Assembly: GCA_900457075.1 (NCBI GenBank)
Contig: UGYN01000002.1
Coordinates: 248,001 to 312,000, forward strand
DNA length: 64,000 bases
Direction of reading: 5' to 3'
Source: Serratia quinivorans
Lineage (GTDB): Bacteria; Pseudomonadota; Gammaproteobacteria; Enterobacterales; Enterobacteriaceae
Shown: piece after piece, positions 1-6,769 of the stretch
Position numbering within the stretch: position 1 is the stretch's first letter
Layout of the letters: the number at the start of each line of letters is the position of its first letter
Made by a program: the position numbers and the translations under genes
The notes under the pieces: model-generated
What the model saw: only the letters and a program-made list of their open reading frames with translations
Told to the model about the DNA's origin: nothing
Database searches by the model: none

Positions 1-1830
1 CCACGCCATCCGCACGGGCATTGTCCTTCGACACGGTCACCGTTTCTATCTCCGCCGACGGGTCATTGCCACCGCCTTCCGTAAAGTTGACCGTCACGCT
101 ATCCGTGCTCTCATTGATGCTCGCCGTCACCTGACATGCCCCTGCCGTCAGATTGCTCAGCGACACGATGGCCTTGCCATACTCATCCGTCAGCACCGGG
201 TTGGCCTGAATGACCGCACCGTTATCTGCCTCAAAGTGTACGCTCTGGTTCGCCAGCAACCGGTTATCGCCATCCACCACCTCGGCCGCCACCGTGTTGA
301 CGGCCACGCCATCCGCCACCGCATTGTTCATCTCAATATAAACCCCGGCTATCACCGCATCCGGGTTGGTGCTGCCCCCTTCAATAAAGGTGACATCGGT
401 ACTGCGGGCACTCACATTGATGACTGCCGTCACCTTCACGGTACCCTCGCTGGTGCTGGTCAGCGTCGTCGTCGCCTTGCCGCCCGCATCTGTCAGTACC
501 GGGCTGACTATCTCCGCATCGTTTGTTGCCAGGAACGTCACGCTCTGGTTTGCCAGCAGAACATGATTGCTGTCAGCCACTTCAGCCATGACCCGGTTGG
601 TCGCCTGCCCGTCAGCGGCGGCCTGGTCATCCAGCGTGCGCAAGGCGATAACCTCGGCTGTCGGGTCATTGCCCGTCGCCTCGGTGAATATCACGTTCAC
701 CGACGCTTTACTGCTGTTTATCAGCGCGGTCACGATGGAGATGCCCGGCGTCAGGCTGGTCAGCGTCGCCACCGCCTTCCCATACTCGTCCGTGACGACC
801 AGCTCATCAATCTCCGCCCCGTTGGTGGCCGTAAAATTAACCCCCTGTCCGGCCAGCAACCGGCCATCGCCACTCACCACCTCCGCGACCACCTCATTGG
901 TGTGGCGTCCATCCGCCACGGCGGTATTTTTAGACACCGTCAACGCACTGATATACGCCGTCGGGTCATTCGAGCCGTCCTCAACAAACTGCACTTCCGT
1001 CTCCAGGCTGGAGTCGTTAATACTGGCGGTGACGGTTACCTTGCCGGGCGTCAGGCTGGTCAGGGTTACCGTGGTTTTCCCCGACGCATCGGTGAGCCCC
1101 GGGCTGACAATCTCGGCGCCATTATCCGCCGTGAACGTCACGCGCTGGTTCGCCAGCAGTTTTCCGCTTTCCCCCGCCACCTCTGCAGTGACCTTGTTCA
1201 TGGCCGTGCCGTCAGCCACGGCGAAATTGTCGGTGGTCTGCAGCAGGACGAGAAACGCCGTCGGGTCATTGCCGTCGCTTTCATCAAACACCACCGCCAC
1301 GTCGCTGCTGCTGGCGTTTATGGTGGCCGTCACGGTGACCTCCCCCGCGTCGGTGCTGGTCAGCGTCGCGATAGCCCTGCCCAGCTCATCGGTCAGGACC
1401 GGGCTCTGGATGAGGGCCCCATTATCCGCCTCAAACGTCACGCTTTGGTTCACCAGCAGCCCGCCGCTCCCGTTGGTGACTTCAGCTGTCACTTCGTTGG
1501 TTGACGTGCCATCGGCCTGGGCATTGTTCTGGGAGACGTACACATCCTCAATCACCGCATTCGGGTTGTTATCATCGACAGGGGCAAAGGTTGAATCCAC
1601 CGTCATCTGGCTTTTATTGATGCTGGCGGTGACCGTGTAAACCCCCGCCGTCGTACTGGTCAGGGTCGCAACGGCAATTCCCTGCGCGTTACTTTCTGCC
1701 TGGCCTTGAATACTGGCGCCCTCTTCAATTTCAAAGGTCACCGTCTGACCGGCCAGAGGCACCGTATCACCGTCATTCACCTGAGCAACAACGGAATTGG
1801 TCGTCTGGCCGTCAGCGGGGGAGTTATCCT
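1..1830 (-). repeat. Tandem 300-bp coding repeats (six full units plus a partial)
   Basis: The Ig-like gene consists of degenerate direct repeats with exact 300-bp spacing. The segment encoding the ADG-T-N motif recurs at about 1797, 1497, 1197, 897, 597 and 297 with no change in length. Sequence varies between units but length does not, which points to selection on domain length and expansion by unequal recombination. Confidence 0.85.
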
Positions 1831-1882
1831 CTGTAATCAGCAATGAGTGAATGGTGGCGTTAGGATTATTAATCGTAGGCAT
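1..1882 (-). CDS. Giant Ig-like (Big_1/invasin-type) repeat protein, N-terminal part
   Basis: An open frame runs without a stop from ATG 1882 off the left edge of the window (627 codons visible). AGGAG lies 7 nt before the ATG. The product is a chain of bacterial Ig-like domains of the invasin/intimin type: each unit has an ADG-T-N motif, a VTF strand motif, a TD-G-A-TLTS segment and a VTA-I strand. The repeat period is exactly 300 bp: equivalent positions occur at about 1797, 1497, 1197, 897, 597 and 297. There is no signal peptide or membrane segment at the start, so a secreted adhesin using the Sec route is not supported; a virion fibre or decoration protein, or a protein secreted by a C-terminal signal, fits better. 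The function cannot be settled without the C-terminus. Confidence 0.85.
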   Translation of the reverse strand, partial: MPTINNPNATIHSLLITEDNSPADGQTTNSVVAQVNDGDTVPLAGQTVTFEIEEGASIQGQAESNAQGIAVATLTSTTAGVYTVTASINKSQMTVDSTFAPVDDNNPNAVIEDVYVSQNNAQADGTSTNEVTAEVTNGSGGLLVNQSVTFEADNGALIQSPVLTDELGRAIATLTSTDAGEVTVTATINASSSDVAVVFDESDGNDPTAFLVLLQTTDNFAVADGTAMNKVTAEVAGESGKLLANQRVTFTADNGAEIVSPGLTDASGKTTVTLTSLTPGKVTVTASINDSSLETEVQFVEDGSNDPTAYISALTVSKNTAVADGRHTNEVVAEVVSGDGRLLAGQGVNFTATNGAEIDELVVTDEYGKAVATLTSLTPGISIVTALINSSKASVNVIFTEATGNDPTAEVIALRTLDDQAAADGQATNRVMAEVADSNHVLLANQSVTFLATNDAEIVSPVLTDAGGKATTTLTSTSEGTVKVTAVINVSARSTDVTFIEGGSTNPDAVIAGVYIEMNNAVADGVAVNTVAAEVVDGDNRLLANQSVHFEADNGAVIQANPVLTDEYGKAIVSLSNLTAGACQVTASINESTDSVTVNFTEGGGNDPSAEIETVTVSKDNARADGV

Positions 1883-2418
1883 AGTCGCACTCCTGACATA
1901 TTGTTTTATTCGACACGTGATAAAAACCAGCAATAATGCTAATGATGGTCAACGCAGTAAATAAAACGTAGCTCACCCCCCCTATTTGGCAACACTATTC
2001 AGCCGAAAAACAAAAAAAACAACACAAGACAAAACAAAAGCATTAGAAACATCACCCATATGCCCTCAAGTGTTATTTGAAAAGTAATAAAAAACACATA
2101 AACATGTATCAAAAATAGCTTTATCACCAACCATTTTGTTTTAAATATATTAAGTAAAACTCAGGTGAGTAATAAATCATTATGAACACAAAAACCGCTG
2201 AGGGCAGATCAAAATTCCGGACTAGAATGACACGTTCCTAACCATAGAAAATACAGTCCTTAAAGGTAGACGTGTGTTCCAATCAAATACGCAGCTCTGT
2301 TGTAACAACAATCGCCGGCTCAGTGATCAGATGACAAAAGGCACCATCCCTGGTAGGTACAGAAATGTCTCACAACCCCCTTAAAATGGGTAGAAATATG
2401 AACAACAATCATGAAGGT
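1883..2418. other. AT-rich gap between the Ig-repeat gene and the 218-residue gene
   Basis: This 536-bp stretch is AT-rich and has no convincing gene on either strand. It probably carries the promoter of the minus-strand Ig-repeat gene and the 3' region of the minus-strand gene at 2419. I see no clear terminator hairpin or repeat. Confidence 0.5.
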
Positions 2419-3075
2419 TCACTCCATGACGAGATATACCTGCAAATTGCTCATATACACATTCGCACTGTCGCCGAAAGTTTTACCACAACTCCACACA
2501 GGGTTAGTTTTCAACCCATCATAGGTTTTCAGGTATATCCTTGAACTCCCATTTCCAAAAATAACCGGTTCTCCGTTTAAAACGATTTCAAGCCATCCTA
2601 ATGTCTTGTTCGAAGATAGATGCACTGTCATCTGAAATGCGTTAGTGCTCCCTGGTACGATATCGATAAATGCCGGGATAGGAGGATCCATGACATGAGA
2701 AAGAACATAATAAGACGCCCCCCCATGCTCATGTTCAAGATAAAACAACCCTTCCTCGAAAACATCGACATTAAATGATTCGCCTCGCCATGAAAAAACT
2801 GTAAATCGCTCAGTCGTCACTTCAATAGGGTCGGTAAGTGTTGTTACAATCTTATACGTATTTCCTTCCTGCCAAAAATACCGTTCACCATCAATTACAA
2901 TACCTTCAGTATATGGCCCGTTCGTTGAGCCCATCAAGAAATTGAAATCCCACGTAACAATCTGCTGCTCGTCTATAAAGCCAGAAACAGAGTTCCCAGC
3001 ATAAGCAGAAACATTATGGTACACGTTCTCCGGAACTGTATCTGAATTACCAGTCCATAAAATCTTCTCAGCCAT
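2419..3075 (-). CDS. Hypothetical protein, 218 residues, possibly a beta-jelly-roll fold
   Basis: A complete frame from ATG 3075 with GGAGG placed 4 nt upstream. No signal peptide and no membrane segment. The sequence is rich in aromatic residues and alternating hydrophobic strands (for example TWDFNFLMG, RFTVFSWRGESF, FLYLEHEHGG-like segments), which suggests an all-beta, lectin- or lyase-like sandwich; this is a guess from composition, not a recognised family. It lies just past the Q-like gene and a strong hairpin, and is co-directional with the Ig-repeat gene, so it may be late-expressed cargo or a virion-tip protein. Confidence 0.6.
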   Translation of the reverse strand: MAEKILWTGNSDTVPENVYHNVSAYAGNSVSGFIDEQQIVTWDFNFLMGSTNGPYTEGIVIDGERYFWQEGNTYKIVTTLTDPIEVTTERFTVFSWRGESFNVDVFEEGLFYLEHEHGGASYYVLSHVMDPPIPAFIDIVPGSTNAFQMTVHLSSNKTLGWLEIVLNGEPVIFGNGSSRIYLKTYDGLKTNPVWSCGKTFGDSANVYMSNLQVYLVME

Positions 3076-3549
3076 TACGCCTCCGTAGATTACTGTTCAC
3101 ACTTCGGGCTATTAGCTTCTAGTTATGACTTATTTCAGAAATATAATTGCGACAATCATCACTATTTTGTTCACACATACAATCAGAAGCGAAATTTTGA
3201 GTCCCAGAAATGAGAAAGCCCAGGCGGATGCCAAGGCTTGTAACAGGTCGTCCCCGAACGTAATACCACATCGAAGGGCGCACTTAACGACTCCCCACCA
3301 AGGGATTAATAGTGCATATATGAACTAAATGCGCCCTTCTGCTGTGTCGTTGATGGCTCCCAATTTCTGCCCAGAATTTATCACTCAACTTATGCGATAA
3401 GATGAGCCAAAAACGATAAGGCCCGCATAAAGCGGGCCTTATCGTTTTAATATTTGTGTCTGTTTGTGCCCTCGAGCTCGCTTCTTAGCACTATCGTTAG
3501 CTACAGCTCTGCCAAATATAAATTAATTATCTACTTTTTGTGTCCGTTT
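3076..3549. other. Gap between the Q-like gene and the 218-residue gene
   Basis: Apart from the hairpin at 3410-3448 I find no supported gene. A 67-codon plus-strand frame at 3125 has a hydrophobic start but no ribosome binding site and points against its neighbours. In a lambdoid layout this is where the late promoter and Q-utilisation site would be expected. Confidence 0.4.
3410..3448. terminator. Strong hairpin terminator, active in either direction
   Basis: A perfect 17-bp inverted repeat (arms 3410-3426 and 3432-3448) with a 5-nt loop. The outer arms are A-rich on one side and T-rich on the other, so it can act as an intrinsic terminator on both strands. It separates the Q-like gene from the two leftmost genes. 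A Q-modified polymerase could read through it. Confidence 0.8.
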
Positions 3550-4161
3550 TCAATATTTATTTTCGCACTCCTGCCTCAGCGCCGCTTTCATCGACATAAA
3601 AACTGCACAATTAAAGTGACTGATACACCATCTTGCGCGGTCTTCTGCCTGTTGCCTGGTGAGCCATGGCGCCACGCTCTGCAGATAGCGACCTATGTCA
3701 CTAATCCGTTTATGACGAGCATAAAAATCAACTCCGACAACATAGACCGGATCGTCATTGCTGAACACATCCAGAATGCAACGCTCAACAAAATCCCCGT
3801 CGTCCTTCTTCATCTGGGCGTTCACCAGCGATGGTTTTGGCCAGAGAATAGCCTTGGCCATCCGTAGTAATCCATCACCACGGTACCCTATTTTACGCAG
3901 ACCTTTGATGGTCTCGATTATTCTCTTTGCTGCATCATCAGACCATTCCTCACCCTGCAACTCATTCCAGAATTCACCGCCCAGCCTCACCTCTTCTCGC
4001 GTTCTACCTCCGTAGCAATCTCCCCAGACCGACAATAACGATTTAACCCAGGCGCTTTGAATGCGGGTAAGCGGGCGATATTTTCCCAGGTAACTTTTAC
4101 GTGGTGCCCCAGCGACTTTTTTTAGTGCTACCTGGTATATTCTGCGTTTCTTTGGGGTCAT
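3550..4161 (-). CDS. Phage late antitermination protein, Q-like (DUF1133-like)
   Basis: Chosen start ATG 4161 has GGAG 7 nt upstream and overlaps the stop of the Ref-like gene by 4 nt (ATGA), indicating translational coupling; 203 residues. Basic N-terminus (TPKKRRIYQVALKK), a WG-YGGR segment, and a C-terminal helical region with RQQAEDRARWCISHF that resembles the helix-turn-helix end of Q-like antiterminators. Its place as the last early gene, after a Nin-region nuclease and before the presumed late region, is the place of Q in lambdoid phages. Family assignment is from memory and position; an otherwise uncharacterised phage protein is possible. Confidence 0.6.
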   Translation of the reverse strand: MTPKKRRIYQVALKKVAGAPRKSYLGKYRPLTRIQSAWVKSLLSVWGDCYGGRTREEVRLGGEFWNELQGEEWSDDAAKRIIETIKGLRKIGYRGDGLLRMAKAILWPKPSLVNAQMKKDDGDFVERCILDVFSNDDPVYVVGVDFYARHKRISDIGRYLQSVAPWLTRQQAEDRARWCISHFNCAVFMSMKAALRQECENKY

Positions 4162-4517
4162 ACTGCCACTCCCCATTTCTGAGCAAAGCATTTAGGCATC
4201 CATTCCTCCACAACTTCACCCAATTCGTAAATAGCCTGAGCCAACAACCCGGACTTGGTACCGAGCGTCACTTCCCATATGTGCCGACCAGCATGAATAG
4301 CCACACCGTAGCCACCGGTACGGTGATGAATATGACAAAGAGGTATAATACGGAAATTACTGGCACAAACAGACGACCAGATACTGGAACAGTAGTGATG
4401 AATTTCACCAAGCGTTTCACCCAGTTTGAGATTGCGGCACACTATACAACTCAGCGCAGCCACTCGACGCAGATGTTGCTGTTTCGCTTTGGTTCTGTAG
4501 GTTCGTTTTTCACTCAT
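4158..4517 (-). CDS. Ref-family (RecA-dependent nuclease-like) HNH protein
   Basis: 119 residues, basic start. A zinc/HNH pattern is visible: C-I-V-C near residue 24, a His-His pair around residue 40, then IPLC-IHH and GYGVAIHAG further on. This arrangement, including the GGYGVAIH block, matches the C-terminal nuclease of P1 Ref, which cuts DNA at RecA-made D-loops. Genes of this type sit in the nin region of lambdoid phages just before Q, as here. The start at 4517 has only a weak ribosome binding site. Confidence 0.75.
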   Translation of the reverse strand: MSEKRTYRTKAKQQHLRRVAALSCIVCRNLKLGETLGEIHHYCSSIWSSVCASNFRIIPLCHIHHRTGGYGVAIHAGRHIWEVTLGTKSGLLAQAIYELGEVVEEWMPKCFAQKWGVAV

Positions 4518-4628
4518 GCCAGACCACCAGCATAAGCAGAAACACCGCTACTGATGTATGCGGTGTGATGTGTTGTGTATGCGCCATGTCAGGTTCCTGT
4601 TGACGCAGCAACTACCCAGCACGGGGGT

Positions 4629-4853
4629 TCAATCCCGTGACTTAATTATAGCAGCAGAACCGGTGGCCAAACCAGCCAAGCTCATCACCTCAGTAAAAGA
4701 AGCAACTGAAGTCACAAACTCCCCTTCTCCAAGGTCAAACCCGTTTTCAACAACCAGGCAGTCCACATACAGTAAAATCCCACCTTTGAACTTACGGATG
4801 TGTGGAATAAGAGACTCGGGAACAAGTATGGCTATTGTGTCGTCTTTGTTCAT
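4629..4853 (-). CDS. Small hypothetical phage protein, 74 residues
   Basis: I place the start at ATG 4853 because GGAG lies 7 nt upstream; a TTG four codons earlier lacks a binding site of its own. The product has a mixed hydrophobic and acidic character (LIPHIRKFKGGILLYVDCLV, then a Gly/Ala/Ser-rich tail) and no recognised domain. It is the only frame that fits the gap between the Ref-like gene and the inverted repeat at 4950. Confidence 0.5.
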   Translation of the reverse strand: MNKDDTIAILVPESLIPHIRKFKGGILLYVDCLVVENGFDLGEGEFVTSVASFTEVMSLAGLATGSAAIIKSRD

Positions 4854-4949
4854 AAATGACTCCAACAGGATTTATCACTGTCATCCTTGGTAAATCCTTT
4901 CGCGCGAACCTTTATTTTGCCTAATCTCCCTTGCCAACGATAGGTTGCG

Positions 4950-4976
4950 CAGATCAAAATCAGTAATATTGATCTG
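4950..4976. promoter_or_regulatory. Inverted repeat, possible operator
   Basis: An 8-bp perfect inverted repeat CAGATCAA / TTGATCTG separated by 11 nt, followed by a further GATCAA half-site around 4985. It lies about 100 bp upstream of the minus-strand gene starting at 4853, in an AT-rich stretch, so it may be a repressor or activator site for it. Function is inferred only from symmetry and position. Confidence 0.4.
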
Positions 4977-5143
4977 TTTGACCGATCAATTGAGTTAAAA
5001 AACTTCTCTTATTTCCTCGCCAAGACTTGATAATGAGACGCAAGTCAATTAATTAGCCAAAATAAATATATTTATTTAATGTTTTATTGTTTATTAAAAA
5101 ACAAAATAACATATAAGCAAAATATCCATGGTGGGTTCAAAAA

Positions 5144-5167
5144 CACAAAAACCCGCCGAGGCGGGTT
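5144..5167 (-). terminator. Intrinsic terminator after the Hok-type gene
   Basis: Read on the minus strand, a GC-rich hairpin (ACCCGCC/GGCGGGT with a short loop) is followed by a T-rich tract. It lies about 70 nt downstream of the Hok-type toxin stop codon and would end that transcript. Confidence 0.75.
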
Positions 5168-5210
5168 CGATATGATGGGTGCTTGAGAGCCCATGCTCAT
5201 CAATAAAGAG

Positions 5211-5234
5211 TTGCGGGGATAGCTCCCCGCAGTT
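5211..5234. repeat. Perfect hairpin just past the toxin stop codon
   Basis: TGCGGGGA and TCCCCGCA form an 8-bp stem around a 4-nt loop a few nucleotides downstream of the Hok-type stop codon. In hok mRNAs 3' sequence takes part in folding the transcript into an untranslatable form, so this could be a stability or folding element rather than a terminator (it has no T tract). Confidence 0.5.
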
Positions 5235-5238
5235 GCTC

Positions 5239-5391
5239 TTACCTGGTTTCGTAAGCCATGTAAGCCACTATCTCCGCCCTGCCGCTTCGGAAGCTAACTT
5301 CACAGAGATTTCCCTTGTTGAGCAGCAAAGCCCCTAGCAGAGCTATGCTGACAACAATTAGCGCCATCAGCGCCTGTTTTTGTGGCTCCGT
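5239..5391 (-). CDS. Hok/Gef-family membrane toxin, with ACG at the expected start
   Basis: The frame encodes 50 residues in the Hok pattern: short polar start, one membrane segment (ALMALIVVSIALLGALLL), then the diagnostic LCEV-FRSGRAEI-A-MAYE tail, close to HokD/RelF. Hok proteins kill by damaging the inner membrane when the mRNA is translated. At the position where ATG is expected the codon is ACG (5391-5389), preceded by AAGGAG with 9 nt spacing. No ATG, GTG or TTG occurs upstream in frame before a stop; the first in-frame ATG (5367) would give 42 residues, still with the whole membrane segment. The gene may therefore be silenced, use ACG, or start at 5367 by coupling to the overlapping leader frame. 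Confidence 0.75.
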   Translation of the reverse strand, partial: TEPQKQALMALIVVSIALLGALLLNKGNLCEVSFRSGRAEIVAYMAYETR

Positions 5392-5450
5392 AGCCTTCTT
5401 CTCCTTAACCTTTCGGCCGGTAAGAGACTAATCTTCAGTTGTTGAAGCAT
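5367..5450 (-). CDS. Mok-like overlapping leader frame of the Hok-type gene
   Basis: A 27-codon frame, shifted relative to the toxin frame, spans the toxin ribosome binding site and ends with TGA sharing two bases with an in-frame toxin ATG (TGATG at 5369-5365). This is the arrangement of mok and hok, where translation of the leader is needed for toxin translation. Its own ribosome binding site is poor and the peptide is very basic with no family match, as expected of a leader. Assignment rests on geometry. Confidence 0.45.
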   Translation of the reverse strand: MLQQLKISLLPAERLRRRRLRSHKNRR

Positions 5451-5575
5451 CGGATAGGCCTAAGGTTGATTGGAAATTACTCGAGGCTTTTCTCTATCTG
5501 CCTGTTGCAAATACTCAAGACAGATAGTCTCAAGCACCCGCAGCAATACTAATCAATCCGATATTTTATCGCAAA

Positions 5576-5668
5576 CTATTCGCTATCGTCCCAATAGATT
5601 TCAATTAACATTGAAATTGAGACCGTTGCTAATGCAACGAGAAATAGAATTAGTTCCAGCCAGAGCAT
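5576..5668 (-). CDS. Small single-pass membrane peptide, 30 residues
   Basis: ATG 5668 to TAG 5576. The product is almost wholly one membrane segment (LWLELILFLVALATVSISML) followed by an acidic tail IEIYWDDSE. AAAGG stands only 2 nt before the ATG, so translation is uncertain. It lies between the 32-residue membrane peptide and the Hok-type gene, all on the same strand. No family recognised. Confidence 0.4.
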   Translation of the reverse strand: MLWLELILFLVALATVSISMLIEIYWDDSE

Positions 5669-5757
5669 AGCCTTTATTACCTACGCAAGAAATTGAGGCC
5701 AGTATTATCCATTCCCATGAGGCAAGGTGATAGCCGATAATTGTTTATTAATAAATA

Positions 5758-5856
5758 TTAGTCAGGTATAACTTTCAACATTAACCATACAAGTATCAAT
5801 ACACTTCCACAAAACACCAGCAGCGCGAGGATAATCACCAACGTAAACCAGTCCAC
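5758..5856 (-). CDS. Small single-pass membrane peptide, 32 residues
   Basis: Start GTG 5856 is one base past the stop of the ANR-type gene, with GGGAG 8 nt upstream inside that gene, so it is probably translated by coupling. The product has one long membrane segment (FTLVIILALLVFCGSVLILV) flanked by an acidic N-terminus and a KVIPD tail. Prophages commonly encode such peptides near toxins and lysis regulators. No family recognised. Confidence 0.5.
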   Translation of the reverse strand: MDWFTLVIILALLVFCGSVLILVWLMLKVIPD

Positions 5857-5857
5857 A

Positions 5858-6055
5858 TTATTTACTCCCTTCTGGCGTCATCCGGAGAACATGCCGCTTT
5901 TCGCACACCTCGGCACGCATAGCGGCCCAAGTCTGGTTCGCGGGCCTGAAGGCTAAATTCTCAGCCTGGAGCCAGAACAAAGCGGCCTGGTCGTACCGTC
6001 CCACCTTTTCGTGTTGCACAGCTGCAGTTGCAGCTTCCATGTATGTCAGTTTCAC
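5858..6055 (-). CDS. ANR/PerC-like small regulator
   Basis: 65 residues from GTG 6055 with GGGAGG 7 nt upstream. The pattern AA-A-VQHEKVGRYDQAALFWLQAENLA, then N-TWAAMRAEVCEKR, is that of the ANR family of small AraC-negative regulators carried by many prophages. These bind AraC-type activators and dampen them; the target here is unknown. One candidate in this window is the AraC-type regulator at 28520, but nothing in the sequence links them. Confidence 0.7.
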   Translation of the reverse strand: MKLTYMEAATAAVQHEKVGRYDQAALFWLQAENLAFRPANQTWAAMRAEVCEKRHVLRMTPEGSK

Positions 6056-6171
6056 GAAGTAACCTCCCGGCTAACTAATAAAATAGAATTTTTACCTGAA
6101 GCCCCGATCCCTCCTCCCTGTAAATAGAATGGTACGCCATTGTGGTCGTTATCGAGCACTACGGATTGACC

Positions 6172-6306
6172 TTAAGAGCGCATTATCCCCCATGCTACCG
6201 ACAGCACCCTCCCCACAATTGACTCGCAGCAAGTTCGATTGATGAGGTTTTCCCTATAACTTTCAGCTCCCCAATAATTAATTCCATTAATCCCTATCCT
6301 GTACAC
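6172..6306 (-). CDS. Possible small phage gene, 44 residues
   Basis: GTG 6306 to TAA 6172, overlapping the end of the upstream gene by 20 nt. The C-terminal part (CCESIVGRVLSVAWGIMRS) looks like a protein and like phage early proteins I have seen, but the ribosome binding site is weak and a competing 30-codon frame exists on the same strand. Low confidence. Confidence 0.3.
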   Translation of the reverse strand: MYRIGINGINYWGAESYRENLINRTCCESIVGRVLSVAWGIMRS

Positions 6307-6769
6307 GGGACAAGGCCTGATCAAACATCTTGTGCAATTGGCAGTAATGCAGCTCTGTGGGATGGAAATGCCACAGCGTCGTGTCCGCTGTCGTCTCTTT
6401 ATCATCCGAGCGCGAGTTAATATCGCTAAGCTCCAGAAATCGCTCGCTGGCGCTTATCAGTAAAAAACGAGCCTTACTGCCCTGGCCAGTCTTCACCATC
6501 TCGACACTTGGCGATCTGAGCATCGCGTGCAAACGCACTAACATGGTTGCTCTGCTGACCGTATTTTCTGGATGCCGCTCATCCACCAGCAGATAAATCT
6601 CCGCTGAACTCAAATTTTTACCCTGGATCAGCGCCGCCAATTGCCTGCTTGTAATTTTCATGTTTCCCTCACTTCCCCCCCGAAAGTGCCTTACGTTTCG
6701 CCGATAATTCTCCCTCGTAAAATTCATCCAAATACCGTCATCCATGCTCAATTCTCGTTGCTGAATCAT
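6287..6769 (-). CDS. Hypothetical phage protein downstream of the replication gene
   Basis: ATG 6769 overlaps the stop of the replication gene by 4 nt (ATGA), which favours this start (160 residues); an internal ATG at 6661 has a better GAGG site and would give 124 residues, so two products are possible. The part after that internal Met (KITSRQLAALIQGKNLSSAEIYLLVDERHPENTVSRATMLVRL) reads like a small helix-turn-helix domain. In this position lambdoid phages carry a helicase loader or replication accessory protein, but no such family can be recognised. Confidence 0.6.
   Translation of the reverse strand: MIQQRELSMDDGIWMNFTRENYRRNVRHFRGGSEGNMKITSRQLAALIQGKNLSSAEIYLLVDERHPENTVSRATMLVRLHAMLRSPSVEMVKTGQGSKARFLLISASERFLELSDINSRSDDKETTADTTLWHFHPTELHYCQLHKMFDQALSRVQDRD

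Noticed and set aside
236..1640. Long plus-strand frames (422 and 357 codons) across the Ig-repeat gene
   Set aside because: They are frames opposite the true minus-strand gene; their own pseudo-repeats follow the 300-bp DNA period, and they lack ribosome binding sites.
3125..3328. 67-codon plus-strand frame with hydrophobic start
   Set aside because: No ribosome binding site, opposite direction to its neighbours, odd composition after residue 20.
5470..5670. 66-codon plus-strand frame beside the Hok-type gene
   Set aside because: No ribosome binding site and antisense to the 30-residue membrane peptide; composition not protein-like.
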